A stretch of DNA of 64,000 bases from Nitrospira sp. (GTDB lineage Bacteria > Nitrospirota > Nitrospiria > Nitrospirales > Nitrospiraceae), in the NCBI GenBank assembly GCA_024998625.1, contig JACOEL010000017.1, forward strand, positions 1 through 64,000. The letters are read 5' to 3'. The first letter of the stretch is position 1; each line of letters begins with the position of its first letter. Made by a program: the position numbers and the translations under genes. Under the pieces are notes generated by a model. It was not told the DNA's origin, searched no databases, and worked only from the letters and a program-made list of their open reading frames with translations. Shown in pieces: positions 17,143-26,914 of the stretch.

Positions 17143-19581
17143 ATGCTGTCGTCGGTCAGAAGTGCGTCTCATCTGTGTCTTGGATGGTTGTTGATGGCCC
17201 TCGCGCTCGGTGTGTCGCCGGTGTTCGCGCAGGAGCCGGCGATCGCCAAAGGTCGGACGATTACCGGGATGGTGCAAAACCAGGATCTTCGGCGGGTGCC
17301 CCAGGCCTCGGTGGAGGTGAAGGACCAGGAAGGAACGGTCGTGGGTACGGCGGTTGCGAACGACGCCGGGGAATTCTCCGTCGAACTGCCGTCCGAAGGA
17401 ACCTATTCGGTGAGTGCGGTCCAGGATACCTATCGCAGTGAATATGCCATCATGAAGGTCGGGGCCGAGCCTGCTGCTCCGGTGACCCTGACTCTCTCGA
17501 AGACCAAAGAGATCGCGCTCGAAGTAGTGTCTCCCTTAGCGCCCATCCAATACAAAGCCTCCAGCGAAACCTATGCGCTCAGCCGTAAGGAGATCGAGGC
17601 CCTGCCCCGCGGGAACAACAATGAACTCCACGATGTGTTGCTCACCATTCCGAGCGCGGTCTACGGCTCGCTCAAACAAGTGCACATCCGCCAGGACCAT
17701 GCCAATCTGCAATTGCGGATCGACGGCGTGCCGATTCCGGATACCGTCTCCTCGACCTTCTCCGATGTGATCAGCCCAAGGGCCTGGGAGCGGGCGGACA
17801 TTATCCTGGGCGGCATGGAAGCGCAATACGGGAACAAGGCGGCGGCGGTGCTGGACATCACGACGAAGAGCGGCACGAAGCCGTCCTTCGGGTCGGTGCA
17901 GATGATGGGCGGCTCGAACAAGACCATCAATCCGTCCTTCGAATACGGCGGCACGATCGGCGAAAAGTTCCGGTTCTATATTTTGAACAGCCACACCGCG
18001 ACGAACCGGGGCATCGAGCCGCCCACCTTGGGCCGATCCGTCTATCACGGACAGAGCGAGCGCAATCAAACTTTCATCCGCGGCGATTATCAATACGACA
18101 ACAGAAACAACTTTACCTGGTTGTTCCTGAATTCGGTGGCCAAGTATCAGATCCCCACGGCGCCGGGCGGCGAACTGGATCCGAGCGGGCAGCTGTTGCC
18201 GCTGTTGCAAGGGAGTCGGCCGGGGTTCTCACCCGTGGCCTCGCAGGCGATCGACGAATTCCAAAAGGAAAACAACCAATACGGCCACATGGTCTGGCGG
18301 CATGACGTCAACGCCAACAATTTCTTCAGCCTGTCGGGCTACATGCGACATACGCGCGCGACGTTCAAGACCGATCCGCTGAACCTGTTGGCCTACACAG
18401 CCGATCCGGCCGAGCCGTTCTCAGCCTCCGATCAGGACCGCAATGCCTATTCCACCGGTGTGCGCTTCGACTATACCTATGTGCACAGTAAGCAACATCT
18501 CATCAAAGCCGGCTTCCAACTCGACCGGACGCAATCGGTGAACAAGACTCGGCTGTTTACGTTTGCCGACGACGGGGCGGGCAATCCGACCGGCGACCTG
18601 CTGAGTCTCAATGCGGACAATCGCCAGATCGGTTATCGGCAGGAGTTCTGGATTCAGGATCAGTGGAGCCCCAACGATCAGTGGACGTTCAACCTTGGGC
18701 TCCGCGGCGACATCGTGCAGTATCAACGCAACGAGGGCCAGGTCAGCCCGCGCATCGGCGTGAGCTACAAGTACAATCCGTCGAACGTGTTCCACGTGTT
18801 TTACGGCCGCATGTTCACGCCGCCCAATCTGGAGGCTATCTCCTTTGCCAAGCTCAATACGCTCGGGACCAGGGCGCAACCGGAAGATGTGACCAACAAC
18901 AGTGTGCGCGCCGAGCGGGCGCACTACTTCGAGGTCGGCAGTTACCACGCGTTGACCCGGTATGCCACGCTGCAATTTACCGGTTGGTACAAGCTCAGCA
19001 ATTTCCTGTCCGATGCGGGACAGTTCGGCACCACGCCGCTGCTGAACTATTTTGCCTTCGAGCGTGGCTGGCAACGTGGCATCGACGGGGCCTTGAAACT
19101 GCAACTCACCGAGAATCTCACGGCGCGCGGCAACGTGGCCTGGGGCCAGTGCAAAGGGTATGGATTGCAGTCCGGACATTTCCTGTTGGAGGCCAAGGAG
19201 ATTGCGGACATCAATTCGCAAGGCGGGGTGTTCTGCGATCACATGCAGACCCTCACGAGTTCCGCAATCGTGAGTTACCGATTGCTGGAGCGCACGACGT
19301 TCACGGGGCAGATGTTGTTTGCCTCAGGACTGCGCACGTCGGAGAACGAGGACGCCAAGACGAACTCCAGCCATAGCCCGTCCTACACGATCTACAATCT
19401 CTCGATCGCGCATGTCTTCCCGTTGCCGTGGGAAGGGCAGAAATTCCTGCTCGGCTTCGACATCGTCAACCTGTTGGACCAGCGGTATTTCATCAATCAA
19501 GGCGAGGGGAGCATCGGGCTGGGAGTGTCGCATGCGGGGATGCCGAGGTCGTTCTTCTTCCGCGGCCAGTGGTTCTTTTAG
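17143..19581 (+). CDS. TonB-dependent receptor with N-terminal carboxypeptidase-regulatory-like domain
   Basis: 812 residues from the ATG at 17143, preceded by GGGGAGG. A signal peptide ends at VFAQEP (about residue 28). Next is a CarboxypepD_reg-like beta-sandwich (GRTITGMVQNQDLRRVPQAS to VTLTLSKT, about 35-110), a plug domain (PRGNNNELHDVLLTIPSAV, RIDGVPIPDT, ILGGMEAQYGNKAAAVLDI), and a long barrel ending in Phe (RGQWFF). Receptors with this extra domain import varied substrates, including metal chelates and nickel or cobalamin complexes; the substrate is not readable here. The upstream His-rich exported protein hints at a metal. The stop is followed at once by a long hairpin repeat. Confidence 0.87.
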   Translation: MLSSVRSASHLCLGWLLMALALGVSPVFAQEPAIAKGRTITGMVQNQDLRRVPQASVEVKDQEGTVVGTAVANDAGEFSVELPSEGTYSVSAVQDTYRSEYAIMKVGAEPAAPVTLTLSKTKEIALEVVSPLAPIQYKASSETYALSRKEIEALPRGNNNELHDVLLTIPSAVYGSLKQVHIRQDHANLQLRIDGVPIPDTVSSTFSDVISPRAWERADIILGGMEAQYGNKAAAVLDITTKSGTKPSFGSVQMMGGSNKTINPSFEYGGTIGEKFRFYILNSHTATNRGIEPPTLGRSVYHGQSERNQTFIRGDYQYDNRNNFTWLFLNSVAKYQIPTAPGGELDPSGQLLPLLQGSRPGFSPVASQAIDEFQKENNQYGHMVWRHDVNANNFFSLSGYMRHTRATFKTDPLNLLAYTADPAEPFSASDQDRNAYSTGVRFDYTYVHSKQHLIKAGFQLDRTQSVNKTRLFTFADDGAGNPTGDLLSLNADNRQIGYRQEFWIQDQWSPNDQWTFNLGLRGDIVQYQRNEGQVSPRIGVSYKYNPSNVFHVFYGRMFTPPNLEAISFAKLNTLGTRAQPEDVTNNSVRAERAHYFEVGSYHALTRYATLQFTGWYKLSNFLSDAGQFGTTPLLNYFAFERGWQRGIDGALKLQLTENLTARGNVAWGQCKGYGLQSGHFLLEAKEIADINSQGGVFCDHMQTLTSSAIVSYRLLERTTFTGQMLFASGLRTSENEDAKTNSSHSPSYTIYNLSIAHVFPLPWEGQKFLLGFDIVNLLDQRYFINQGEGSIGLGVSHAGMPRSFFFRGQWFF

Positions 19582-19583
19582 GT

Positions 19584-19706
19584 CAGATGCCGAACAAGGT
19601 CGCCAGCGGCGTTCTCGGTCACTCGCCTCCCTGCGACGTACCGCAAGGGTACGCCTCAGTCGCCGAGCTCCCTGCGGCCTTGCTGGACGACCTTGTTGGG
19701 CATCTG
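19584..19706. repeat. long imperfect hairpin repeat after the receptor gene
   Basis: CAGATGCCGAACAAGGTCG (19584-19602) is mirrored by CGACCTTGTTGGGCATCTG (19688-19706), with partly matching inner arms around 19640, so about 120 bases can fold into one hairpin. The right-hand portion, TGCGGCCTTGCTGGACGACC from 19673, recurs at 36185. It starts three bases after the receptor stop and could act as a terminator or mRNA-end structure, but there is no U-tract. More likely it is a dispersed intergenic repeat. Confidence 0.65.
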
Positions 19707-19814
19707 CTTCTGAGTGGGGAAAAATGCCGCCTTGTTGGATGGCCTGTTATTTCAACTTGCTCAGATGATCTATGAAGTACCGGACGGTATAAGCGCGAAT
19801 CAGAAGCTGCTACA

Positions 19815-19846
19815 CTGCGGCCTTGCTGGATGGCCCGTTTGAGCAT
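19815..19846. repeat. intergenic repeat unit, GCGGCCTTGCTGGATGG type
   Basis: The unit TGCGGCCTTGCTGGATGG continues CCCGTTTGAGCATC. The same unit with one or two changes occurs at 36109-36141, and related ones at 19673, 19729, 36185 and 36237. Each cluster lies directly upstream of one copy of the TonB_C-type gene (19876 and 36448). Confidence 0.6.
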
Positions 19847-19875
19847 CATCACCTTGTAATAATTTGGACGAGGAT

Positions 19876-20337
19876 ATGACGAACATCATCGATGCAATAC
19901 GACAGCTGACAGGGTCTATGGTAGCGAGCGGTATGTTGTGCCTATCGCCGGTTGCGGCGTTGGCCGTGACTGGTGATGAGGCGACGCATGAGGCGGACCA
20001 TGCGTTGGATGCGGACATCATCGAACTGCCGGAAGTTCACGTGCACGGGCTGCCGCTGAACAAGGATCAGCAAGTGGGGCCGGTGCCGAAGTCCACGCCC
20101 TGGCCCGCGATTCCCGCCTCATTGGACGGCAAACCCATCGACGACTGGATGAAGGCGCGCCTGCTTGTCTCCAAGGAAGCGCAAGTGACGGTGGTGGTGT
20201 TGGAACCGGCGAAACACCGTGAACTGACGATCGCCGGCATCATCGCCCTCAACAAATGGACCTTCGCCCCGCAACTCAAAGGCGATGATCCCGTCGACGG
20301 CGAACTCACCGTGCGGATTCACTTCAGATCTCAGTAA
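19876..20337 (+). CDS. secreted protein with TonB C-terminal-like domain
   Basis: 153 residues from the ATG at 19876 (a TTG 12 bases earlier is also in frame). The N-terminal hydrophobic segment GSMVASGMLCLSPVAALAV looks like a signal peptide. It is followed by IIELPEVHVHG, which resembles a TonB-box, then a linker. The C-terminus, HRELTIAGIIALNKWTFAPQ through DGELTVRIHF, matches the end of TonB_C domains (one conserved W, the basic/aromatic pattern and the closing strand). Normal TonB proteins have a cytoplasmic anchor and a long Pro-rich spacer; neither is clear here, so this is a short periplasmic TonB-like protein of unclear role. A truncated, roughly 87 percent identical copy is at 36492-36710. 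Confidence 0.6.
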   Translation: MTNIIDAIRQLTGSMVASGMLCLSPVAALAVTGDEATHEADHALDADIIELPEVHVHGLPLNKDQQVGPVPKSTPWPAIPASLDGKPIDDWMKARLLVSKEAQVTVVVLEPAKHRELTIAGIIALNKWTFAPQLKGDDPVDGELTVRIHFRSQ

Positions 20338-20441
20338 CCACGATCGTGCCGCTGTTGGTGGCTGCCTGCGACGAGGCATTCGGTGAACTCGTCGCCCTTG
20401 GCTTGATTTCAGGAAACCCGCCTACGGCGTATGCGCGATGG

Positions 20442-22070
20442 TCACCGAACGGCGGGCTTGCTGAGATCGTTGTTCGCCCAATTAGTCTCCGCATTCACAT
20501 CGATGCCGCCCGCGGGTACGGGTTTATCAAGATTGGTGTATTGGAATGTTCCGAACGGTTGAATCTGTTCGTCGGTCGGCAGTTGCTGGCGGTTCCACCC
20601 TCCGCCGAGCGAACGGATGAGCGCCACCGAAGCGCGGAGCAGTTCGGCCTTGATCTGCACCGACTCGATGCGCGCGGTCAGCATGGCGACTTGCGCGTAA
20701 ATCAACTCTAGGCTGGAGGCCAACCCTCCTTGATACAGCTCCACGGTCAGGTCTTGCGTTTTGAGCGTCGCCCCGACGGCCGCGTCCTGCCGGTTGGCCG
20801 CAAGGGTCAACCGATTGGTCAGGCTCAAATTATTCTCGACCTCGCGAAACGCATTGAGCACCGTGGACCGGTATCGATCCTCCGTTTCGCGATAGGCAGA
20901 CCAGGACTGCTGCAATTGCGCCCGGCGATAACCGCCCTGGAAGAGAGGCAGTGATACGCCGGACCCGTAGGACCAGAAACTATTGGCAAGGGAGAACAGA
21001 TTGAAGGCCTCATCTTCGAACCCGCCACCGAGACGAAACGAGACATTGGGATAAAACGCGGCCCGCGCAATACCGATGGTGCGATTGGCCTGCGCCATCC
21101 GACGTTCCATCGCGGCGATATCCGGCCGACGTTCCAGTAACGTAGACGGAAGGGTTTGAGGGATCGTGAATGTCGCCACCTTGAGGTCGTCGACCGGCGC
21201 GATCTTGAACGCTGCGGGCGCCATATTGAGGAGGATGGCGATGGCTTGTTCCAGCACTTGGCGTTGGCCCTGTATCTGGGCCCGTCTCGTCTCGGTGCTG
21301 AACAAGAGGGATTCGACGCGCGCGACGTCGAGAGCCGACGTGATCTGGCCGATGAACTGCGCATTGACGAGTTCCAACGATTGCGTGTAGAGGGCGATCG
21401 ATTGGGTGTAAATCGCATCCTGCGCATCGAGGCCCCGTAACGCAAAGTAGTTTGCCGCCACCTCCGCCTGTAGGCTCAGGCGTGCGAGTCCGAAGTCGGC
21501 GGCGCGTTCTTCGGCGCGGTACAGCTCCACGCGCGTCGCGTTGCGGAGCGCCGACCAGAAGTCGGGTTCCCATGATGCGATTCCACTGCTGGCGACGCTC
21601 GATTCTTCCAGTGGACTGTCGGGGGGGCGAAACAGGCGATGGAGGGACTGCCGATTATCGGTCGCGTCGAATCCTAAGCCGACGCGGGGGAAATATTGCG
21701 ACCGAGCTTTCATCATCACATCACGCGCTTGCACAAATCGTTCGGCGGCGGCCTGTAGGTCAGGATTAGCCGCCAACGCTTGCGCTTCCAACTTGTCCAG
21801 GACCGGATCTTTGAATAGCTTCCACCAGTCCTGACGCAATTCGCCATCGGAGGGCTTCGCTTCGACGAACGGGCTTGACCCATGCCATGAGGCCGGCACA
21901 ACGAATTGAGCCGGCTCATAGGGTGGCGAGAGATCGACGGCCGGAAACGTATTGCAGGCCGGCAGGATGAGCGCCAGCAGCAGGCTGGTGCCTGCGAGGA
22001 CTGTGACTCGGCGTGTCCGGGCCTGTCCAACTGGTACGCACCGTTTTCGTCTGCGTCGGGAAAACGTCAT
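20442..22070 (-). CDS. RND efflux outer-membrane lipoprotein, NodT/OprM family
   Basis: 542 residues. A basic N-terminus and hydrophobic segment lead to a lipobox LILPAC with the acylated Cys at residue 39. The rest has two repeated OEP domains with long helices and short beta segments, for example LLERRPDIAAMERRMAQAN and FYPNVSFRLGGGF, typical of trimeric TolC/OprM channels. It forms the outer-membrane exit duct of the efflux pump encoded upstream. Its ATG overlaps the stop of the adaptor gene (ATGA), so it is the last gene of the operon 26446 to 20442. Confidence 0.9.
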   Translation of the reverse strand: MTFSRRRRKRCVPVGQARTRRVTVLAGTSLLLALILPACNTFPAVDLSPPYEPAQFVVPASWHGSSPFVEAKPSDGELRQDWWKLFKDPVLDKLEAQALAANPDLQAAAERFVQARDVMMKARSQYFPRVGLGFDATDNRQSLHRLFRPPDSPLEESSVASSGIASWEPDFWSALRNATRVELYRAEERAADFGLARLSLQAEVAANYFALRGLDAQDAIYTQSIALYTQSLELVNAQFIGQITSALDVARVESLLFSTETRRAQIQGQRQVLEQAIAILLNMAPAAFKIAPVDDLKVATFTIPQTLPSTLLERRPDIAAMERRMAQANRTIGIARAAFYPNVSFRLGGGFEDEAFNLFSLANSFWSYGSGVSLPLFQGGYRRAQLQQSWSAYRETEDRYRSTVLNAFREVENNLSLTNRLTLAANRQDAAVGATLKTQDLTVELYQGGLASSLELIYAQVAMLTARIESVQIKAELLRASVALIRSLGGGWNRQQLPTDEQIQPFGTFQYTNLDKPVPAGGIDVNAETNWANNDLSKPAVR

Positions 22071-23269
22071 TTCGGCGATGGTTCCCTCGTGGCAGCCGTC
22101 GCTGTGCCTACGAGGTCATAGCCAGGCGCCGCTGTGACGACGCGGACCGTGTCACCCTCCAGCAATGCGGCGCTCGGGTTGTTTACGATGCGGTCCTGGC
22201 TGGATATCCCTCCTGCCACTTCGACGGCATTGTCCATGAGTTTGCTCACAGTGATGGGTTTCAGATGCACGCGGTCATCCTCCGTCACCACGGCCACTTG
22301 CGTCCCGTGCTCCTGGAAGACCAGCGCGGTGGAGGGAATGGTGAGCACATTCCGGTCGACCGGCGCGGTGAGATGGACCTGGGCATAGGACCCCGGCCAC
22401 AGGGCCCGGTCTTCATTGTCGATCGTGAACACGGTGACCGCGGTGCGCGTGTTGACATCGAATCCTCGGGCGACCGTGAGGAATTTGGCGGTAAAATAAC
22501 GATCGGGCAATTGCGGCACGGTCACGTCGGCCGTCAATCCCGGTTTGAGAAAGGCTCCGAATGCCGCGGGTACGGACACAAAAAGCCTGAGCATACTGAC
22601 ATCGGCCACGGTAAAGAGATTGGTGATGGCACTCCGATTACTGATGTACCCTTCCTTGTTGATGTAGTCGCCGACATTGATGTTCCGGACGGTAACCACA
22701 CCGTCATAAGGCGCGACAATGGTTTTGAACTGAATCAGCGCCTCAAAATTCTTCACATTCTGTTCCGCCGCCTTGACCCTTGCCGCTTCGGCCTTCGCAT
22801 TGGCTTCCTGCACGGAGATCGATTGTTCGGAGACCGCATGGTTTTTGCGCAGCGCGACCCAGCGCTTCGCCGTCAAGTCGGCGAGGGCATACTTGGCCTG
22901 TTCTGCCGCCAGATCAGCCTTGGCTTGGGCATACTGAGCATCCAAGGCCGGCGCGTTGATTTCAGCGAGGATGTCGCCCTTTCGCACCAGGGCGCCGTAG
23001 TCCTTGTACCACATCTTGACGTAGCCGGAGACCTGCGCGTAGATCGGCGCTTCGAACCAAGCCTGAATATTACCGGGTAGGGTGATCGTTTCGGTCTGCG
23101 GCACAGGCTTTGGATAGGTCACGGCCACAGTGGGGATGGTGTCCTCCAGCGTTTGCTTACGCAGTGTCGTGGCGTCGACAGTGCTCTCATAGATTCGATA
23201 GCAGAGATAGAGCAGGAGCAAAAGGATCCCTGAGAGTAGTCCCGGCCGCCGAGGGAGACACTTCAGCAT
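22067..23269 (-). CDS. RND efflux periplasmic adaptor (membrane fusion protein)
   Basis: 400 residues from the ATG at 23269; a GTG immediately upstream is an alternative. An N-terminal membrane anchor (LLSGILLLLLYLCYRIY, residues about 11-28) is followed by a lipoyl-type half motif (EAPIYAQVSGYVKMWYKDYG), a long alpha-helical hairpin (about 110-170), the second lipoyl half (TIVAPYDGVVTVRNINVGDYI) and beta-barrel domains. This is the standard HlyD/AcrA layout. It bridges the inner-membrane permease and the outer-membrane channel. The start overlaps the permease stop (TGATG), and AAAGGAG lies eight bases before it. Confidence 0.9.
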   Translation of the reverse strand: MLKCLPRRPGLLSGILLLLLYLCYRIYESTVDATTLRKQTLEDTIPTVAVTYPKPVPQTETITLPGNIQAWFEAPIYAQVSGYVKMWYKDYGALVRKGDILAEINAPALDAQYAQAKADLAAEQAKYALADLTAKRWVALRKNHAVSEQSISVQEANAKAEAARVKAAEQNVKNFEALIQFKTIVAPYDGVVTVRNINVGDYINKEGYISNRSAITNLFTVADVSMLRLFVSVPAAFGAFLKPGLTADVTVPQLPDRYFTAKFLTVARGFDVNTRTAVTVFTIDNEDRALWPGSYAQVHLTAPVDRNVLTIPSTALVFQEHGTQVAVVTEDDRVHLKPITVSKLMDNAVEVAGGISSQDRIVNNPSAALLEGDTVRVVTAAPGYDLVGTATAATREPSPK

Positions 23270-24963
23270 CACAGGTGCTCCTTTGCATGAACGCTGTGCC
23301 GGTCATAGAACATGGCATACACGCAGGGAACGAAAAATAAGGTGAAGACGGTGGCCACGAGCAGGCCGCCGATGACGGCGCGGCCGAGCGGCGCATTCTG
23401 AGAATAGCCCGTCGCCATGGGTACCATGCCGAAGATCATGGCCGATGCGGTCATGAGTACCGGACGGAAGCGGGTCGTCCCTGCTTCTATCGCTGCTCTC
23501 AGAGCTTCACCGTGCTCTTCGAGCCGTTCGCGAGCGTAGGAGACGACGAGGATCGAATTGGCCGTCGCCGTACCCATGGTCATGATGGCACCCGTCAGCG
23601 CGGGCTCCGACAGACGCGTATGAGTCAGGAACAAGGCCCAGGCGATACCGGCCAATGCGCCAGGCAAGGCGGTGATAATGATGAAGGGGTCGAGCCAGGA
23701 TTGAAAGTTGACGACGATCAGCAGATAGACCAGCACGACTGCGGCGAGCAATCCGAAGATCAACTCGAAATAGGCATCGTGCATGAGTGAGGCCTGGCCA
23801 TGGATTTCGATGGCGGCACTGCGGGGCAGTTCGTGCGCCATGCTCTTGGCGACCGTTTCGACCTCCGCCAGCACGCCGCCGAGATCACGCCCTTCGGTGC
23901 CGACATAGATGTCGAAGAGCGGCATAATGTTCGCGTGGGTGATCACGCCGGGCGTTCCCTCCGCCGAGAGGTCGGCGAGGTTGCCGAGCAACTGCACATC
24001 ATGATTGTCTGACGCATTGCTCGAGGATTCGACGGGGATCGTCTTCAGGCTATTGACGCTATTGACCTGAGCTTGCGGCGTATACACGTTGATTAGATAA
24101 GACATGCCGGTTTTGGAATCGAGCCAGTACACCTGGTCGATCTGTTGGCTCCCGGCGGTCGTCATCAGCAGGTTGGACGCCATCTCTTTTTGAGTCCTGT
24201 TGACGGCGAGCCCGAATGTGCGGTTGCTCTCGACCATGAGCGTCGGCGTACGCATGGTTTGCTGGATGACCACGTCGGTGGCGCCGGGGATCTGCCGTAA
24301 CTTGCCGGCCAATTTTCGGGTGAACTCGTAATTGGGGTGCATATTCGGGCCCTTGATCTGTACGTCAATCGGTGCCGGCGCACCGAAGTTGAGAATTTTG
24401 GCCGTCAGATCGGACGGCTGGAACGTGAATTCGGTGCCCGGATAACGTTCTGCCAGGCCCCGGCGAAGAATGCGGCGGTAATCCCACACCGGTGACTTTT
24501 CATTCTTCAACAGAATCGTCAGGTCGCAATCCTGTGAGCCGATCGTCGGCGTTGGAATAAACGCGAGGTTATGCGCTCCGACCGGCAGGCCGCAATTACT
24601 GACGATATTCTCGACCTCACCGGCCAGCAACTCTTCCACGCTGTTGGAGACAAGAGTAGCAATACGTCCCGACACTTCGATGCGCGTCCCGAGCGGTGCC
24701 CGCATATGCATCTGAATGACACCGGATCTGATCTCGGGGAAATAATCGCGTCCGAGAAAAAAGAACAGAGACAGCGAGGCGACGGCGAGAATCAGGGAGA
24801 CGGTGACGAATGCCCTGCGACGGGCGATGGCCTGTTCGAGCAGCAGCCCGTAATGCTCGCGGAACCGATTGAAACCACGTTCAAACGCTTGCTGAAAACG
24901 GACGAACAGGCTTCGGGATGGTCCTGGACCGGGTTGGCCCGGAGGTTCAAACCACGTCGGCAT
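23269..24963 (-). CDS. RND efflux permease, C-terminal half
   Basis: 564 residues matching the second half of an AcrB-type permease: a cytoplasmic linker helix (FQQAFERGFNRFREHYG), TM7 (FVTVSLILAVASLSLFFFLG), the second periplasmic porter and docking region, then TM8-TM12 ending near VATVFTLFFVPCVYAMFYD. TM10 reads MGTATANSILVVSYARERL, so the Lys of the AcrB proton relay is absent, as in a large related subfamily. The ATG at 24963 has GAAGGGA four bases upstream and overlaps the end of the N-terminal half by 17 bases. Either the permease is naturally made as two polypeptides, or a one-base frameshift split one gene of about 1,060 codons. Confidence 0.85.
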   Translation of the reverse strand: MPTWFEPPGQPGPGPSRSLFVRFQQAFERGFNRFREHYGLLLEQAIARRRAFVTVSLILAVASLSLFFFLGRDYFPEIRSGVIQMHMRAPLGTRIEVSGRIATLVSNSVEELLAGEVENIVSNCGLPVGAHNLAFIPTPTIGSQDCDLTILLKNEKSPVWDYRRILRRGLAERYPGTEFTFQPSDLTAKILNFGAPAPIDVQIKGPNMHPNYEFTRKLAGKLRQIPGATDVVIQQTMRTPTLMVESNRTFGLAVNRTQKEMASNLLMTTAGSQQIDQVYWLDSKTGMSYLINVYTPQAQVNSVNSLKTIPVESSSNASDNHDVQLLGNLADLSAEGTPGVITHANIMPLFDIYVGTEGRDLGGVLAEVETVAKSMAHELPRSAAIEIHGQASLMHDAYFELIFGLLAAVVLVYLLIVVNFQSWLDPFIIITALPGALAGIAWALFLTHTRLSEPALTGAIMTMGTATANSILVVSYARERLEEHGEALRAAIEAGTTRFRPVLMTASAMIFGMVPMATGYSQNAPLGRAVIGGLLVATVFTLFFVPCVYAMFYDRHSVHAKEHL

Positions 24964-26446
24964 GGTGTCCCTTCAGCATATAGTTCGCCATGGTCGGCAC
25001 CAACGTGCGCGACAGGATGAAAGAAGCCAGCATCGCAATGATGATCGCTTCCGCCATGGGTTTGAACAAATAGCCGGCGACGCCGCCGAGTTCGAAGAGG
25101 GGAATCCAGACAATCGCGATACAGAGGGTCGCGACGAATGTCGGCACCACGATCTGATTGGCGGCATCGACGATGGCCTGTTCGAGCGGCTTGCCCATTT
25201 CGAGATGCCGGTCGATATTCTCGATCATCACGGTCGCATCATCGACGAGGATGCCGACGGCCAGCGCCAACCCGCCCAAGGTCATGACATTGATCGTCTC
25301 ATTGAGCCAATGCAGGCCGATGAGCGCGGTCAGGATGGATAACGGAATCGAGGTCCAGACGATGACCGTGGCGCGCCATGATCCGAGGAGCAACAGCACA
25401 ATGAGGCCGACGAGGGCGCCGGCGGTCGCCATTTCATGAAGCACATCGGAAATCGAATCCTTCACGAAAGTCGAGGCGTCGTCGAGCAATTTGATTTCCA
25501 CACCCTCCGGAGAGATTTGCTCAGCGCGCGGGATCATGTTTTTGATTCCGTTGACCACGTCGAGGGTCGAGGCCTCCGTGCTCTTCATCGCGACGATGAT
25601 GACGGTCTGTTTGCCTTTCACCAGCACGGCATTCTGCTGCACCCGGCCCATGAGGCGCACCGTGGCGACATCACGCAGATAGATGAAGGCGTTGTCTTCC
25701 CGTTTGACCGGGATATCGCTGAAATGCTCGATCTGCATCGGTGAGGCATTCGTCTGGACGATCCAATCGGTCTGCTTGATTTTAATGTCGCCGGACGGCA
25801 GCACCAAATACTGCTGCATCAGGGCATTGTGAATGTCCGCGGGAGTCAGATTGCGGGCGAGCAGCTTTTGCTGATCGAGATTAACCATGACCTGCATATC
25901 CTGGCCTCCGTAGGGGTGCGGCAGGACGATCCCAGGTACCGTCACGAGCAGGGGCCGGATTCGCATGTAGGCAAGATTGTAGAGCTCTGCCGGGGTCAGC
26001 CGGTCTGAACTGATTTGGAGCATCGCGACGGGTATGGAGGATGGCGCGAGACGCATGACCATGGGCGGCGAAATATCCGGCGGCAGCGCCTTGACGACGG
26101 TCTGCGCAATGGCGGTGATATCCGCCTCTGCCCTCCCCACATCCACTCCGTCCTGGAGAAAAATATTGGTGATGCTGCTGCCGTAGTAGGAATGACTGTG
26201 GATGTATTTGATGCCTTCGACGGTCGACGTGAGAAAGCGCTCGAACAAATAGGTGATGCGTCCTTCCACTTGCTGCGGCAGCAGGCCGGCATAAGCCCAG
26301 ACCACCGAGGTGACGGGTATGGTGATATTCGGAAAGACGTCCGTCGGCATGTGCAACACCGTGATGGTGCCAAGCAGCACAATAAGAATGGACATCACGA
26401 CAAAGGTGTAGGGTCTGCGCAGGGCGATGAGGACGATTTCGTTCAT
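24947..26446 (-). CDS. RND efflux permease, N-terminal half
   Basis: 499 residues corresponding to the first half of an AcrB-type inner-membrane pump: TM1 (YTFVVMSILIVLLGTITVL), the first periplasmic region with the PTDVFPNITIPVTSVVW start, then TM2-TM6. TM4 keeps the paired acidic residues of the proton relay (GILVDDATVMIENI, Asp near residue 400). It ends KGHHADVV, just after TM6, exactly where whole permeases continue into a cytoplasmic linker; that linker is found in the next frame. It is first in the operon (N-half, C-half, adaptor, outer-membrane channel). Substrate is unknown. Confidence 0.85.
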   Translation of the reverse strand: MNEIVLIALRRPYTFVVMSILIVLLGTITVLHMPTDVFPNITIPVTSVVWAYAGLLPQQVEGRITYLFERFLTSTVEGIKYIHSHSYYGSSITNIFLQDGVDVGRAEADITAIAQTVVKALPPDISPPMVMRLAPSSIPVAMLQISSDRLTPAELYNLAYMRIRPLLVTVPGIVLPHPYGGQDMQVMVNLDQQKLLARNLTPADIHNALMQQYLVLPSGDIKIKQTDWIVQTNASPMQIEHFSDIPVKREDNAFIYLRDVATVRLMGRVQQNAVLVKGKQTVIIVAMKSTEASTLDVVNGIKNMIPRAEQISPEGVEIKLLDDASTFVKDSISDVLHEMATAGALVGLIVLLLLGSWRATVIVWTSIPLSILTALIGLHWLNETINVMTLGGLALAVGILVDDATVMIENIDRHLEMGKPLEQAIVDAANQIVVPTFVATLCIAIVWIPLFELGGVAGYLFKPMAEAIIIAMLASFILSRTLVPTMANYMLKGHHADVV

Positions 26447-26675
26447 GCAGGAAGTCCTCGTACAGCTGCCTGATAGGGATGCAGGGACCTCATCACTCGG
26501 TGAACGGGTGCCTGCGGCTCATGGTGGAGGGACAGAGCAAGGTTCTTGCCGTCCTGCGTTTTTTCTGACAAGGATAGGCAATGGCCGTTTATTCGCACAG
26601 TTGGGGAGAAGCATCACCAATTGGATTGCGTCGAGTTCATCCAAGGGGAGCTCGAAAGCTCGAAGGGGCATAATC

Positions 26676-26693
26676 GCACTGTGCGCACAGTGC
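26676..26693. promoter_or_regulatory. 18-bp perfect palindrome, candidate operator
   Basis: GCACTGTGCGCACAGTGC is a perfect palindrome in the 468-bp gap between the divergent RND efflux operon (start 26446) and the ModA-like gene (start 26915). Such a site could bind a dimeric repressor controlling either unit. No regulator gene is adjacent. The rest of the gap shows no convincing gene. Confidence 0.5.
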
Positions 26694-26914
26694 AAAGTTA
26701 CACAGTTTTGCTGGAGGAGAAATCCGGGCGGTATGCAGCAATCACAGTCCTGCCATCAGAACCGTAGCAATCGCCGAGGTTCAGCGGTCCGTTGCCTGAA
26801 CCATTGTGTTGGTACCAATCTTGCGGCCATCCGGTTACGAAAGCTGGATCAAAACTGTCATGGGAGTGCCTGCAGAGATCCATGCGTGGCAAGAAAACCG
26901 GGGAGGTCTGCGCA

